Shown here one piece after another: positions 12,701-24,729 of a stretch of 64,000 nucleotides of DNA. This DNA is from Porodaedalea pini (Eukaryota > Basidiomycota > Agaricomycetes > Hymenochaetales > Hymenochaetaceae): contig NBAY01000004.1 in NCBI GenBank assembly GCA_002794775.1, positions 1,178,001-1,242,000 on the forward strand, in the 5' to 3' direction. Numbering within the stretch: the first letter of the stretch is position 1; each line of letters starts with the position of its first letter. The position numbers and the translations under genes were made by a program. The notes below the pieces were generated by a model. The model saw only the letters and a list, made by a program, of their open reading frames with translations, did not search any database and was not told where the DNA came from.

Positions 12701-15698
12701 GGACCTCCTTGAGGTAATCGAGTTCGTGTGGTGTTTCGCTAGGATGGTACCAGCTACAGTTTATATTTGGTTTTGGTCTACAAACATTCATAAGTAAACG
12801 TTATAACGAAATAGAATAACAAACGTACATCATATTCTTCACCTTCTGCAAATCCTCCGGAGACACACACACTTTTGCCCCATAACCTAACAATAGGGCC
12901 GCGACGGAGTAGAAACTTTTTCCGATGGCAGATACGAGTGGGTATATGAATTTCCCTTGACTGAGTGGTACGTTGAGCGCCGCATTCGCACTTGGATCCG
13001 AACGCAGAATCTTCTCTACAAGGCGTGTCCTTTCTGAAAGCACAAGCGAGTGGAAGACAGAGAAGAGCCGCTCGTCTGCTTGCGCTGAGCTTGCATCCGC
13101 ACGGATGAGCTGATCAATGATTACCTCCGCACGAGCGTCGTCCGAAACCAGGATCGTCAGGCAAAGCGGGTGGAAATTGTGCGCGCTGTGACCCTTCGCC
13201 TTCGTGGCAAGCTTCGGGTCCGCATTCAGCAGTGCCTGCACGGCACCGACCGAGCCAGAGATGATAGCGTAGTCGAGGGGAGATAAGGCGAGATCCCGGT
13301 CCCTAAGAGTGACATCGAGGACGTCCAGCTGCTCTGCGTCGTCTTCCGGGAAGTCTGAGTCAGCATCGGGTTGGTTCTTCTCACTAACGTCCTCTTTCTT
13401 CGCCTTCCTGGTCTTGCCCTTATTATCCTCTTCCGAGGACCAGTCATCTTCGTTACTCGGCCTCTCCATATCGCTGTCTTCATCGGCATCCTTGTCCTCC
13501 GCATCCACAGCCATCTCACTATTCTTGTCTGCAGCAGCTTTAGCCTTGGCCTTCTCGGCCTCCTTCGCCTTCTCTGCATTCTGCGTGCTACGCATGAGCA
13601 TCTTCTCTACAAGACTCGGCATGTCCATCTGTGCCGCGAGATGCAGCGCCGTGCGGCCATCTGCGAGACGCGGCGTCAGGCGCGCACCCGCATCAACGAG
13701 GTCCGCGCAGATGTCCGTAGCGACACAGAGCGCACCAAGTTGCAGCGCTGTGCGTCCAACGTGGTCCCGACGATTGACATCGACTATTCCCGAGGCGAGT
13801 AGCTGTTGAACGGCGCTTCGGTCATTGGCCGCGATGGCTACGAAGAGTTTCTCGGTGGGTCCCAGGTATGCAAGCTCACCCCACTCGCCGATGTCGGTGG
13901 GATTGAAGCTCCTGGTCATGCTCTGGCGTCCAAGATCCTCTTGTATAAATCTAAGAAAACCCCTATCAGTCGATACATTTACGAGTTATCTGTCAGTAGT
14001 AACTAACGAAATTCGGCCGCGAATATACTGTTTGTCCTGTTCTTCCTGGAGTGTCTTCTCCTCGTCGTTCTCTGGCTCGGGGCAGTACTCACACAGATCC
14101 TCAACGCATTCTTTCATGGTGCCGAAGAAAGCTACATGACGGTGAAGTCGCCTGTCCTTGTTCTTTGGGCTGAAAGTGGCTAAAAATCTCATCAACGTCT
14201 TTCCTTCAGAGAATGTAGACAACACAGCTTACAATTCATGCCTAGATCGGTCTGATAAGCAAGCTTCTCGATGTGCTTTGCAGTCCAGCCGGGACCGTAG
14301 GGTACGTGGAGAGACGCAACGTCATAGTCATTCATATCGAGTCCAGCAATTTCCTCTTCTGCTTTGAGGTCACCCTTGCGCTTCCGGCACATCCGGCGCG
14401 TGTAGATCGTATTCTTCTTCACACGGCTGCGAAGGTCGCGTCGTGACTCAAGGTAGGATATGCGCGCCTCCGGTCTCGCGAGTTTCTCGAGTACAAGCAG
14501 GCGTGCGAGGCCCGTGATGCGGTTCAGCGAGCGCTCGAAGATCTAAACTCCGTTTTTTGTCAAGGGCGGAAGGAAGTTTAGTGCATGAAAGTGACCTACA
14601 GTTGGATCGATGTCGGAACGCCTGATGTCGGGGACCTGAACTTCAAAGCCCCGAGACGCGTATTTTGCAAGACGTATCTCATACGACGGCGAACGGCGCG
14701 TCACGTCGGCTGTGTTCGCTTGACGCATAAGCACAACTATGGAGCGTGGGTTCGCGAGGATGCGCGAGCCGTCGTAAGCAACGCATGGCGCGTCTATGTC
14801 GAAGCCAGCTAGGACCTCTGCAGGCGAATGATACCTTTATCTTCACTGTTAGCTCTATTTGTATCGGAGGATATGTTCATGCAGACCCACAGGCGAAGAA
14901 CGATCTGCACAGAACGATACGGGTATTGCGCTGCGAGCTGATCAGCACTTGTGATCGTCGAACTATTAAAAAAAGGGTATATACAATGAATGGAGATAGC
15001 GTGCTTGGTTCGGACGCAAGTTACATCCCAGGGAACAGAGTCGCGAACTGCTTCATATATTTGATTTATCTTCACCTCGGCCTGAAATGAGTTAATACCA
15101 TGACATGCACATGCGTTGTAGAATATCTGCTCACCTGTTCGGGAGTAAGGCCCCAGAGAAAGAGATCGATGTCCGAGGTTGGATACGCTGACGAGTGATA
15201 AAACTTGCGGAGTGTTCTTCTCGACTCTTTGTTCGCTTGATCCAAGGGCAGAAGACAAGCTAGGACAGAACCACCAGCCGTGATGACATTGTTCCAGTCT
15301 GCAAGCTGAGAGAGTGAACCCTCGGTAAATATCGCCCAGTTGCGTTGAAACTCTTCCAGGCTCTGCACTACGCATGGTTCGAAGTCTTTACGCCTCTTGG
15401 TGTCTGGAATAGGGAAAACGTGTTTCGTGGAGAGGTCGTCTTCATCTTTGGCAATGCGAGCGCGAGTCGAACGAATTCCGATATCTTCTTGGGCTTCATA
15501 AACACTGATGAGGCCTACGTATGGGTTGGCTAGGCGAGAGTTCCTGTGATCTTGCGCGAAGAGGCGACGGAGCTCAGACTCTTGTTGGATGGACGGTGCG
15601 AGGACGGGGTCCAACGATGCGCCAGGTTCTTTGGGCAATGCAGCGACGCGGCTGAGAAAGGCCTGAGCCTCTGGAGCTCGATTGATATCGAAATCCAT
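9780..15698 (-). CDS. Large ankyrin-repeat protein with N-terminal nucleotidyltransferase-like core
   Basis: The start is MDFDINRAPEAQAFLSRVAA. The first domain holds LADWNNVITAGGSVLACLLP and then YPTSDIDLFLWGLTPEQ, a GG-S then D-x-D arrangement like the pol-beta nucleotidyltransferase core. It continues through KINQIYEAVRDSVPWDVTCV and YPYRSVQIVLRL. Middle exons give SPSYEIRLAKYASRGFEVQV, DYDVASLHVPYGPGW and NPKNKDRRLHRHVAFFGTMK. Then comes SFNPTDIGEWGELAYLGPTE, which opens classical ankyrin repeats (VNRRDHVGRTALQLGAL, LADGRTALHLAAQMDMPSL) with an acidic lysine-rich insertion. More repeats and a helical end finish at the stop 9780-9782. I recognise the architecture as recurrent in Agaricomycetes; function is unknown. 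Intron borders were not all worked out. Confidence 0.72.
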
Positions 15699-15883
15699 TG
15701 TGTGAGAATGTGTGCACCTGCAGCCGCCCTTTTATACATCTTCGGGGTGATATTGTCGTCGGCTGATATTGCAACAGAGCGGTCCCGGAAGCGCACGCGT
15801 AGGTACACGCTAAACGTGCTCGCGACGCGCTAGGAGTCGCCCTCGGCTGTCTCAGGCTGCTTCCCTCTATTGTACCATCGGTC

Positions 15884-16152
15884 GTGAGTAAAACCGCCCG
15901 AGTCACTCTCGTCGCTTCTGTGCTCTTCGTGGCAAGTGCGATCTTCGGCGTGCACTATATGCAGCAATCTGAGCGCTAGATGAGTCTTTTCGCGTCTGCG
16001 TGTGAGCGCGAAGCTCACAGTCGGCGCTTTCTAACTCTTTTGCCTCAGCAGACGATGTTTAAGAGGTGATTCGTAATGATGAACGTCGGCAAGAGAAGAT
16101 GCGACAGCGTGAAGAAGAACTACGCGAGTCGATGCGGAACCGCGAGCTGTAA
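15884..16152 (+). pseudogene. PET117: PET117-like cytochrome c oxidase assembly gene, apparently damaged
   Basis: Two pieces match the small inner-membrane protein Pet117. Piece 1 (15884-15976) reads SKTARVTLVASVLFVASAIF then GVHYMQQSER, a single membrane helix. Piece 2 (about 16055-16152) reads VIRNDERRQEKMRQREEELR then ESMRNREL and a TAA stop. Pet117 aids heme a synthesis and complex IV assembly. Three things are wrong: the codon at the expected start is GTG, not ATG; SER is followed directly by TAG with no GT donor; and MFK is out of frame with VIRNDERR by one base. An unusual upstream start exon and a GC-AG intron reading TCTGAGC|AGGTG could rescue part of it. Sequencing error is also possible. 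It is divergent from the ankyrin gene by 185 bases. Confidence 0.6.
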
Positions 16153-17637
16153 GGGCGCGTGCAAGGACTCGGACTCCAACGGCATCATACGATTCATAGT
16201 ATAGTCAATCGATTGGTCATTGTGAGTCAGTCGTCAATTATGCCTCATCGACGATTTCTCACAATGCATACAACAACTCTTCCGGATTACTAGCATTCTG
16301 TATCAATAGTGCATCTTACAATTGAGCCATCAATTTCCAATCGCGACGACTGAAGATCTTGCACCCCGAAATATTCGTCAATTTTGGCTCAAACCCAATT
16401 GCCGTTGCCATTATCCTCTCGATAGACCATTTCGAAGGTCCGGGTGTATCACAGCACTCGATGAGCCGCTGTTCCTTTTTTTTTCATCAGGATGGAATCA
16501 TTTCAGTTCTGCATACAGTCGACAAACGGATTCATCAGGGACACTTGAAACCCTACCAGCGACGCGTTCACCTGGCATACTCTAGGAAAAGAGCTAGCAC
16601 CTCTGAGTTCCACGATACATTTGGTTTGGTGATCCTCTCAGCAGCCATCGAAGGAGTAAACAATTACTCAACAGAACGTGACACTCAAGATCGGGTTGGC
16701 AGCTATCCAAGTACTATAAGTCATTCAACATGTGAATTTCACTCTTTCACCAATTTCCCAGTTTCCACAGGTTCGGGGCCCAAGGCTATTTGTTTCTGCT
16801 AACTGTTGACGTTTTTTCCGGACGCTCCGACGGTGTCGCAAAAATGTCTGATTATTCTGTAGGATTTGGTTTCTGTTTACGCTAGTTTAGTGAGAGGCGA
16901 GGCCACGACGTATGGTGGTGGTCTATCTCTATCGTGTATCATGCATGCTTTATACGCGCACTCAAATGCAAGTGTTTCCTTTGATTAGCGTGAGTTACTG
17001 TGCAAAGCGCGAACCCCTCCCCTCCTCTCCGAAAACAAACTCAAAAATCTAAGTCTTCTTTAAATATCTTGGGTAACTTGTCATATATGAATCTTTTAGT
17101 TTTCTTGTATATTCGCACAAGTCTGAGATGAAAGAAATTTGAGAAAAGTGTCATAGATCGCGAAAACATGGTTGCTCGTGGCATCACAAAATTTTGCCTC
17201 AGCTGATTTGCGCTTTCAGTGATCGTAAGGGTACGGAAGGATCGGCAGGGACGATATTCGGTCATATGCCGATATAAGGCGTAAGAAGACTTCGTGTCGA
17301 CTAAATGTAGATATAAGGGGTAACATTAGTTTTGGTAATATTATAAGTTTACATAATGTTTCTGCATGAATATATGGGTCGCGTAAGTCTTAGTACCGGA
17401 TTTAGGTTGAGAGACAGTTGTGTATGTATGTATGAGAGCATGATCTACAGAGAAGCCTTGCATTGTCATTAAAAGCAAATAATAATAATTACAAACATCC
17501 TATATCCTTCCACTAGACTTTGGTGGTGATATACATTGCTTTCGAGCACAAGTGAGAATTAAGTAGTTGTTAGTAGGAAATAAAAGCACATTCCAAATCA
17601 TAAGACATTCTACCCTGGGCCCGATATATCAATGTTA
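16153..17637. other. Intergenic stretch without a recognisable gene
   Basis: About 1.5 kb between the PET117-like gene and the 3' end of the next minus-strand gene. Open frames here (for example 16359-16802) are short and compositionally unconvincing, and none matches a family I know. I saw no tRNA, clear tandem repeat or transposon end. The part after 17280 is AT-rich and probably includes the downstream gene's 3' untranslated region. Confidence 0.5.
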
Positions 17638-20343
17638 CTACAGCAGCGAGACAGGAACATTGCAGTGCATAGAAGGAATGCGGTTGAAATAATGAACAAA
17701 TGTATCGGCATAGAATCCAACCAAAGCTTTGAAATCGTTCAAGCCGACGCTTGCGGGAAAACCAGGCCAAACCTTCAGAACAAGGAAGAGAGCCTCGAGG
17801 GAGCCGTCGTCCAATTGCTCTCCCCAATACTCCCTGATCGGCTTCGAAATGTCAGGAATGACAGTCGTCGACCCATCTTTGGTTCCCAGATACATGCGGC
17901 TCAATAGACCATTTCGTTGACAGTGCTCATCGGCCGTCATGCGTTCACGCGGCAGGATGAGCTGATCGAGTGCATACAGCTCATACCGGAACAAAAGCTC
18001 GGAAAGCTCCCATTGTATTTCCATTCGGAGGACCTTGTCACGGACTATGCAATCGGCTGAGACGGATTTAGTGCGCCATACTTGCGCTTTAGTCTGATCG
18101 AAGGGCTCCAAGTGGTAATTGACGCCAAACACCACCTTAATGGTCGCATTGTCAGATACTCGTTGTCATTTCGTGGGAGGTAAATCGCTCGCGTCTGGCA
18201 TATCACGAACATGCAAAGAGGCAGGCAGTCTGGAAGAGCTAGTGTCTAACACGGAGGGCATCCTATTGTAGATACGCTCCACGAACGGATCAGCGGTGTT
18301 CGGTGGGAGCAGCGTGGACTTCATGTAGTCGCCATGTATGATAGTCTTCCAGTCTCGCAACCTGCGCCATATTGACCTGTCGAAGATACCGCCTTTGAGG
18401 AGCATGTCGATTAACGTGGGCCTAATACGAATGTAGTTGAGATACAGATCTGCCGTTTTATCTGTATTGGCGTGAATCAGCATGAAAGGCAGAGGGAGTG
18501 GGTAGAGTGCAGCATGAGTCTTGTTCTGGGCAATGGTACCGAGCTTCGTCAGAGTACGCGACACGTCGTTATGGTATGAAGGCAGGTCTGGCCATCCGTC
18601 AACTCTGTTTGGTACGTGAAGAATGCAAGCGTAGTTGATGTAAGGCTCGCAATGTGCCTTCTGCTTTACCTCGATCTGTGCCCTTCGCTTTCTGGCCCTC
18701 TTCTTCTTCTTTGAAGATACGTTGGACACTGCATCACCGGAAGGAGCTGAAGATGAGGATGTTGATGGAGGCATGTATTTAGTAGAAGATGACGAAGGCG
18801 GGGGACATTTGAAAGCAGGAGCTCCAGGCTGATGGATCTGAAAGTCGTACATTTGTTCGAGGAGCTCACTGATATCGTCTTGCACCATAAACTGACTCTT
18901 AGAGATATCACGCAAGTGCACGTTGAGTTTGAAGCTAAAGCCGTCATGAAGAGGCCGTCCACTAATTTGAAATAAGTCCTTTTCGACGTAGTTCGACCAT
19001 GGAACACAATCCTGGACGGCATATATCTTTCCTTGTAGTTGCTCATGCCAACAAATGAACCACACAGGTATGCCGATCCGATACAGGTGGTTAACGACGG
19101 TGGGATCAGTAGTGAATGCGCCGTGAACAGGCAGGACCTCTGTTTGATAGCTTTCCTTTGACTTGATGTGGGGCAGCACGACATCGAGATACGTATACAG
19201 CCCATGCAGTTCGAGAATGGAGCGCTGAATGTCACATACAGTGAATAAGGTCACACGCCAGCTACTTTTCAGGAGGCGAAGGCGCTCGACACCGAATTGA
19301 CCCGCTTTGAAGCATCGCCTGTATGCCTTGTCCATTCCATCATCGGACCCTTCTTCCCTGCACATCGAACCACTAGTTCGTGTCTTCGCCGCTATCAAAA
19401 GGAGCGCGGTTTCCAAATTATTGATTAGCTCTTTACGCAGCTGTCTGACTTGCATCTGCGGTTCGTTGTCATGCCAGCCTTCCTTGCAACCATTTTTGTC
19501 GAGTTCTAAGACATTTGTGAAGTCTTCCTCCTTGGGATCATACAAAGGAATGTCGGCAACAAAAGAACAAAGGCGTACAAAGCTACCTGTGGTGATCTTC
19601 ATGTTGAACGGGATGCAAGCATGATGGATTGATGTTTTTGAGAAGAATTGAGGCCATCGAGAGTACTCGTGTCCTCCCCAAAAGCCATCAACGTGTTTGA
19701 GGATGCCGTACTTCTCGTCCATTATCGGGTATTGCGGTACCCAGTTTGCATTCGGACTCGAGATGATGTTCTTCTTGTACTGCATGTCCACCAAAACACG
19801 AGCATCTAGCGCTCGTACAGGGTAGACACTCTCATCTGCAATCGAGTAGTTTAGTGTGCCTTACAAGAGAATCAGCGGTTGTTTTAACATACCAAGTTCA
19901 TGCGTCTTCTTCAGAGTCAGGGTATTCTCAGTCCGAACCTCATGTGCATTGTGTGAGCTGTTCTGTTCATCCTGTGAGTGTCGTCCTTTGCCCCCCGAAC
20001 CATGGCCATTGCCCCACGAGCCATTATCTTCTGAGTTGCCCCACAAGCCAAGTTCTTTGCCCCACGAGCCATTATCTTCTGAGTTGCCCCATGAGCCAAG
20101 TTCTTTGCCCCATGAGCCATTATCTTCCAAGTTGCCCCACGAGCCAAGCTCTTTGCCCCATGAGCCATTCGCACCATCCCGAGAGTAATCACGACCACTT
20201 GACGTCTGGAGATTAATCAGCTGCAAGCTACATGGATGACAAAATATTGAGATTTGAGGGACTCCAAAAACAAACCTTGACGTTATCAGACGTAGGATGA
20301 TTCTGTATTTCAAAACATTCGAGTGTTCAGTGCACTCAAACAA
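17638..20343 (-). CDS. Uncharacterised protein, apparently of a multi-copy mushroom family, with a tandem-repeat segment
   Basis: Exons read, 5' to 3': a repeat-bearing exon ending KKTHEL (about 20216-19895); after a short intron DESVYPVRALDARVLVDMQ and a long open exon to 18166; and a C-terminal exon from 18135 with VFGVNYHLEPFDQ and LVGFYADTFVHYFNRIPSM. The core includes LHGLYTYLDVVLPHIKS and YRIGIPVWFICWHEQLQGK. From memory this resembles a large expanded Agaricomycete family of unknown function. A basic lysine-arginine run (SSKKKKRARKRR) follows a serine-rich linker. The join at 18136-18166 is problematic: TGA comes before any in-phase donor I can find. The first exon is unresolved; an open frame at 20383-20607 may be part of it. 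Confidence 0.5.
20011..20169 (-). repeat. 48-bp coding tandem repeat, about 3.3 copies
   Basis: Three full units (20011-20058, 20059-20106, 20107-20154) and a partial fourth differ by a few bases each. On the minus strand each unit encodes 16 residues, NGSWGKELGSWGN followed by LED or SED. Each unit is itself a degenerate doublet (GSWGK / GSWGN). The period keeps the reading frame, consistent with translation as a Gly-Trp-rich segment of the gene above. Confidence 0.85.
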
Positions 20344-20639
20344 GCAACTTTCTATGACACATACCTTGCGATTTCAATTTGCCTATCCGGGACTAATCCT
20401 TGAAGTCCTGGTGCCTGGAGATGACGACCTTGAGCTCAGCGAATACAAATTGTAGCCGCTGAGATAGTACACAAGACGGTTTGCTACTGCAGACCATCGA
20501 TGGTATGCCCACGAGTATGCACTAGGCTGACTCTTAGGGACTTTGTGAGGACGGGTTGGATTCCTTAACCAGTGTTGTTCGGATGAGTGAGTCGATGGTG
20601 GGGGCAAGTCGAAGAGAGGCCGCAGCAGCGATGATCGAC

Positions 20640-21855
20640 ATCAAGTCGGACGCGGGCTGAGTCATCACGTGCAGGCCTCGTTGCTTCTCTACTAAGGATC
20701 AGCCTGGCCGCTCCACGCTCTCACACCCATGTCTCCCTCCCCCTATATCGTCCTGCGCAGCTCTGGCCCATCGAGCATCCTCAATCCCAATTCTGTCTAG
20801 GATGAAGGCAATACTCAAAGTCTAGCTCTCGTATAACAGGTGCGATCGCGCTTTTCTTTCGAATCAAGTCTCACAGCATTCCGAGTCTCGTGTACAGGCA
20901 TCGATCGACTCCATCCATATCCTCCCTCCTTCCCCTTGTCATTCGACAAGTGCTTTAGGCTTATGGTAATTACCATCATAGCCAGCCCTGCCACCGTCAC
21001 CAGCCTAGTGCAAGTGATAGGCGGGGTGAAGCATGCAGCATTGCTAACAAATGTTAGTGGTGTTGTCTTTTGAAAGGGCGCAAGTCTCCGTGGCTTGGGT
21101 TATGCTTTCGACATTCGACGTCAGGCTTCAAGGGTTCATTATTGCCTTGAGGATACCCATGATCGTTGAAAATGCATGCGTCCCATTCATCGTTCTTCGT
21201 CTTTCTTTGCATTCGATCCATATATCTTGTCGCCTGGAACGGGCGACTGCGACAGATGCCCCATCCAGATGTGTGCTGTTTCAAATGTTATACATCCTTC
21301 CAATCTGTCTTACTGACGTGCTCACAGTCTGTTGCACGGTATCATGATTGAGAACGACTCAGAGGATCTCGGTAACCTCTCTCGCTAGAAGGATGTTGAT
21401 GGCGTGCTTCGATCCGACTTTTCTTTTCACAAAACACGCCCTCGAATTTACTGCCGCCTGTTGGCCATATGGAGCTCCATAGCTTCGGAAGTGTTACCAG
21501 AGCTGTGTCTCTTGCATATCAGATGACGGTGCCAAGAGCAATAGCGTGCGTGCGACACCTCAGAAACATTGTTGGCTGGAAGTAGCCGATCTGTGCATTT
21601 GAAGGAAGGGCCAGCAGGGATCTTGATGAATACGGACTGCATGCGTGTTTATATACTACTATCAAAGTTTGAGATGTATCAGCGGCATAATCAGAAAGAG
21701 TGATCAGCCTGTCATATTTTATGGGCATAGTCTACATTCTTCTCCCCCCTTGGTCTCTCCACGATAACGTCCCGCAAGGGAGCTCCGGCCTGTCCGTCTT
21801 ATACCTTCCTGTATTTCTCCCTCCCTTTCCTCTCCTTGTCGTACAATTGTCCAAA
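20640..21855. other. Intergenic / transposon flank without a recognisable gene
   Basis: About 1.2 kb between the divergent unknown gene and the Plavaka transposase. No convincing open frame and no RNA gene were seen. The right part should hold the left terminus and promoter of the Plavaka element, but I could not find a terminal inverted repeat that pairs with sequence downstream of 32933. Confidence 0.4.
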
Positions 21856-24271
21856 ATGCGGAGGTTTGAATGCAGAGGACCTGGCTGCAGGCGATCGTTT
21901 ACTTCAGTGAACGGGGCCGGACAACATCAAAAAACCTGTTCCTATGTTACGGAGCACGCGATGCAGGTGCGGGATAAGGCCTTGAATGGCCAGAGGGAAG
22001 CAAGAAACTCAAGGGCGTCCCATTCACGAGTAGAACAGGTTCCGACTGTGAGTTTTATGACTCGTAGTTTTTTAAATTTGCTAATTTGACGTAGTCGGCC
22101 TTGGTTTACATCGATGCGGAGCCCGATGCGGATTTCGGTCCTGAGCCTGACCCCGAAAGCCCACCTGCGCAACTTGTTGCGGAGCCTGAACCACCTACCG
22201 TTTCGGTGGTGGGCCGCATTGTGCGACAACGCGTGCTGCCCGCCCGATATCAAGACCTGCTGCCGGACGTCCCTGCCCACGAAGTCATCATTGAGACAAG
22301 CCCAGGCATGGAGGATGCTGTCGCTAATGTTGCAGAGGCAGAATCCGTGGACGACGTTCCTTTCCATTTATTTCGATCAGACCACAACAAGTTTGGCTTG
22401 TGGAAAGTCTTCAGGCGCAGTCCTTACACGATAGATTCAAGTTCACTGCCAGAAATTGCGCCAAATGCGGTTGCCTTGTCTGTGGGTGAAAGTGTGGAAT
22501 CAAATCCATTTGGACCCCATCCAAACTATTCATCATTTTGTTTCAATCAGTGGTTCTGGACGGGGGGGATACAAAAGACGTTGAAAGAGGGTCAGCGACT
22601 TCAAAAAATAATAGGCTCAGACGATTTTATAGCAAAGGATGTCCTGCAAATGAATATGCTGAAGGTTAACAAGCTGCTTGGGAACAGCACACTTAGCGAG
22701 TTCTTTGATCCTCGCGACGGCTGGGTGCAGAGTACTCTGAACGTTCCCATGCCTCTTGGACACTTGAGTGATGAAGCACTGCTTCGTGTAGATTTCGAAA
22801 TTGATCAGTTCCTTCATCGTCCACTCACAGGCATCATCCAATCCATTTTTGAGAGCCCACAGAACAGTACTGGCTTCTGTTATGAGCCTTATGAGCATAG
22901 GTTTAAATCGCCGTTCGGAGGGGAGGAAATGGCAGTGCACGGGGAACTTTATTCGTCGAAAGTGTTCCGTGATGCACACGAGGAAGTACAGCGTCTACCC
23001 CGGGACGCCAATGACGATCTTCCTCGAGCCATCATTGGTATGCAGTTTTGGTCAGACAGAATGTCCACCGCAAAGTTTGGCAGCGCAAAACTTTGGCCTG
23101 CATATCTTCAGTTTGGCAATCAGTCGAAGTACGAGTGCTTCAAATCTGGGGCATGTCACCATATTGCCCATATTCCTTTGGTAAGTGTGTCCTTATCCTT
23201 AAAGTCTATCGGTTTCTCACCATTGCCCTGCATTCGTAGCTTCCAGGTGGTTTCAAGGACTTCGTTCAACAGCATTCGCAAGGAAGGCCGGCGTCAGACA
23301 CACTTGAAACGCATTGCCGACAAGAGTTGATGCACTGTGTGTGGAAAGCCTTGCTTGACGATGAGTTCCTTCATGCGTGGGTACACGGTATGGTCGTCCT
23401 TTGCGGTGACGGTGTTCCACGCCGTCTGTATCCTTGTATTTTCACGTACTCTGCAGATTATCCAGAAAAGTATGCATCGTTCGATCCATACTGCTAGCTC
23501 ACTAAATATTCTTGCAGGGTTTTGCTTGCGACAATGAAACATTTGGGAAAGCACCCATGCCCCTGCTGCCTTGTGAAGAGTGATGCAATATCTTCTTTGG
23601 GTAAACATGCAGATGCAAAATTCAGAATCAAACACGCTCGAGTCGACAATCCTTCGTGACGCTATGATGTAGAAGCTGCACGTGATCTCATCTACAATAA
23701 ATGTCGGCATGTTGGGCATGCAAACGTCGCACAGATTTTAGACAAGTACTTGCTGACGCCGGTAGAAGTGAGCTCACTAGTTTCAATGGCACATCGTTTC
23801 TGAATCTGACATTTCCCTAGAACGCCTTTTCTGCATGGCTGGGTCCTCTTGGGTTCGATTACCACTCAATGCTTGTCATTGATGTCATGCACGAGTGGGA
23901 GGTTGGCATATGGTGGCAGATCTTCACTTATCTTGTTCGCATTCTCGATACTTTCCGGCACACTCGACTGAACAAGATACACGATCTAGACAGAAGGTTA
24001 GGCCGCATTGACATACATTTAACTTGCGTTCTTCTCATAAATCAGTAGAGTCAGAGCCATATCCTCCTTTTCAGATTCGATTCGGACATATAAAGGGAAC
24101 ATATCAGAGATGAAGCAGATGACTGCTTACAGCTTCGAAGACCTTCTGCAGGTGAGGAAAGTTTTAGTCTGAGCAAGTATGATCAATACAATAATTTATC
24201 CACACAGTGCGCTCTACCAGTGTTCGAAGGGCTTCTTCCAGAGCCTCACAAAACCATCGTTCGCGAACTCA

Positions 24272-24276
24272 TATAT
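24272..24276. repeat. Target site duplication, left copy (TATAT)
   Basis: TATAT directly precedes the TG of the left LTR and matches the bases after the right LTR. Five bases is the usual Ty3/gypsy duplication length. Confidence 0.92.
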
Positions 24277-24714
24277 TGTCAGCGACGGACTACGGGTACG
24301 CAAATGGTAGCCGGGTCGCGCGGAACTCAGTCAGAGGAGGAGGGAGACAAGAGAGAGAGCAGTGAGCCAGGGGGAACTGACACAGCGCGGAGATAAGGAA
24401 TAGCTTCTGGACGTAGCCAGGTAGAATTGACCAGGTCGAAACTAGGGGATAAGTACAGGAGGACTACCTACTTATATACCCTTCAGCGGCTGCGCACGGA
24501 CCAGGGAATTAACTACTACATAAGGATAGATGATAGAACGTCGTGGAACTTCATAGAATAATGAAATCATAGGATCAGTCAGCGAGTAAGGATAGTGTGA
24601 GAAGGAGCGTAATGAATAATGAGTAAGCAGGAATAAGCGTGATTAATGATGGATGGATAAGATATGATAAGAGAAAATGATAAGATAAGATAATTTAAAA
24701 AAGCGTCCATGACA
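24277..24714 (-). repeat. 3' long terminal repeat (438 bp)
   Basis: Starts TGTCAGCGACGG and ends GCGTCCATGACA on the plus strand, so TG...CA termini. Identical by eye to 30804-31241. It carries the same internal TATA and the 11-base block (24433-24443) discussed for self-priming. Confidence 0.97.
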
Positions 24715-24729
24715 TGACCCTCCCCTTCA
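24715..24729 (-). promoter_or_regulatory. Polypurine tract for plus-strand DNA priming
   Basis: On the minus strand the bases just before the 3' LTR read GAAGGGGAGGGTCA and run directly into the LTR start. Purine-rich, LTR-adjacent position fits the second-strand primer. It overlaps the pol stop codon (24727-24729). Confidence 0.75.

Noticed and set aside
13309..13809. 166-codon Ser-rich plus-strand frame
   Set aside because: It is the complement of the acidic Lys-rich insertion in the ankyrin gene; low complexity explains the lack of stops.
16359..16802. 147-codon frame in the 16-17 kb gap
   Set aside because: No conserved motif and a random-looking composition; not supported as a gene.
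20001..20180. Short direct repeats considered as a CRISPR-like array
   Set aside because: The units are contiguous with no variable spacers and are coding, and the genome is eukaryotic.
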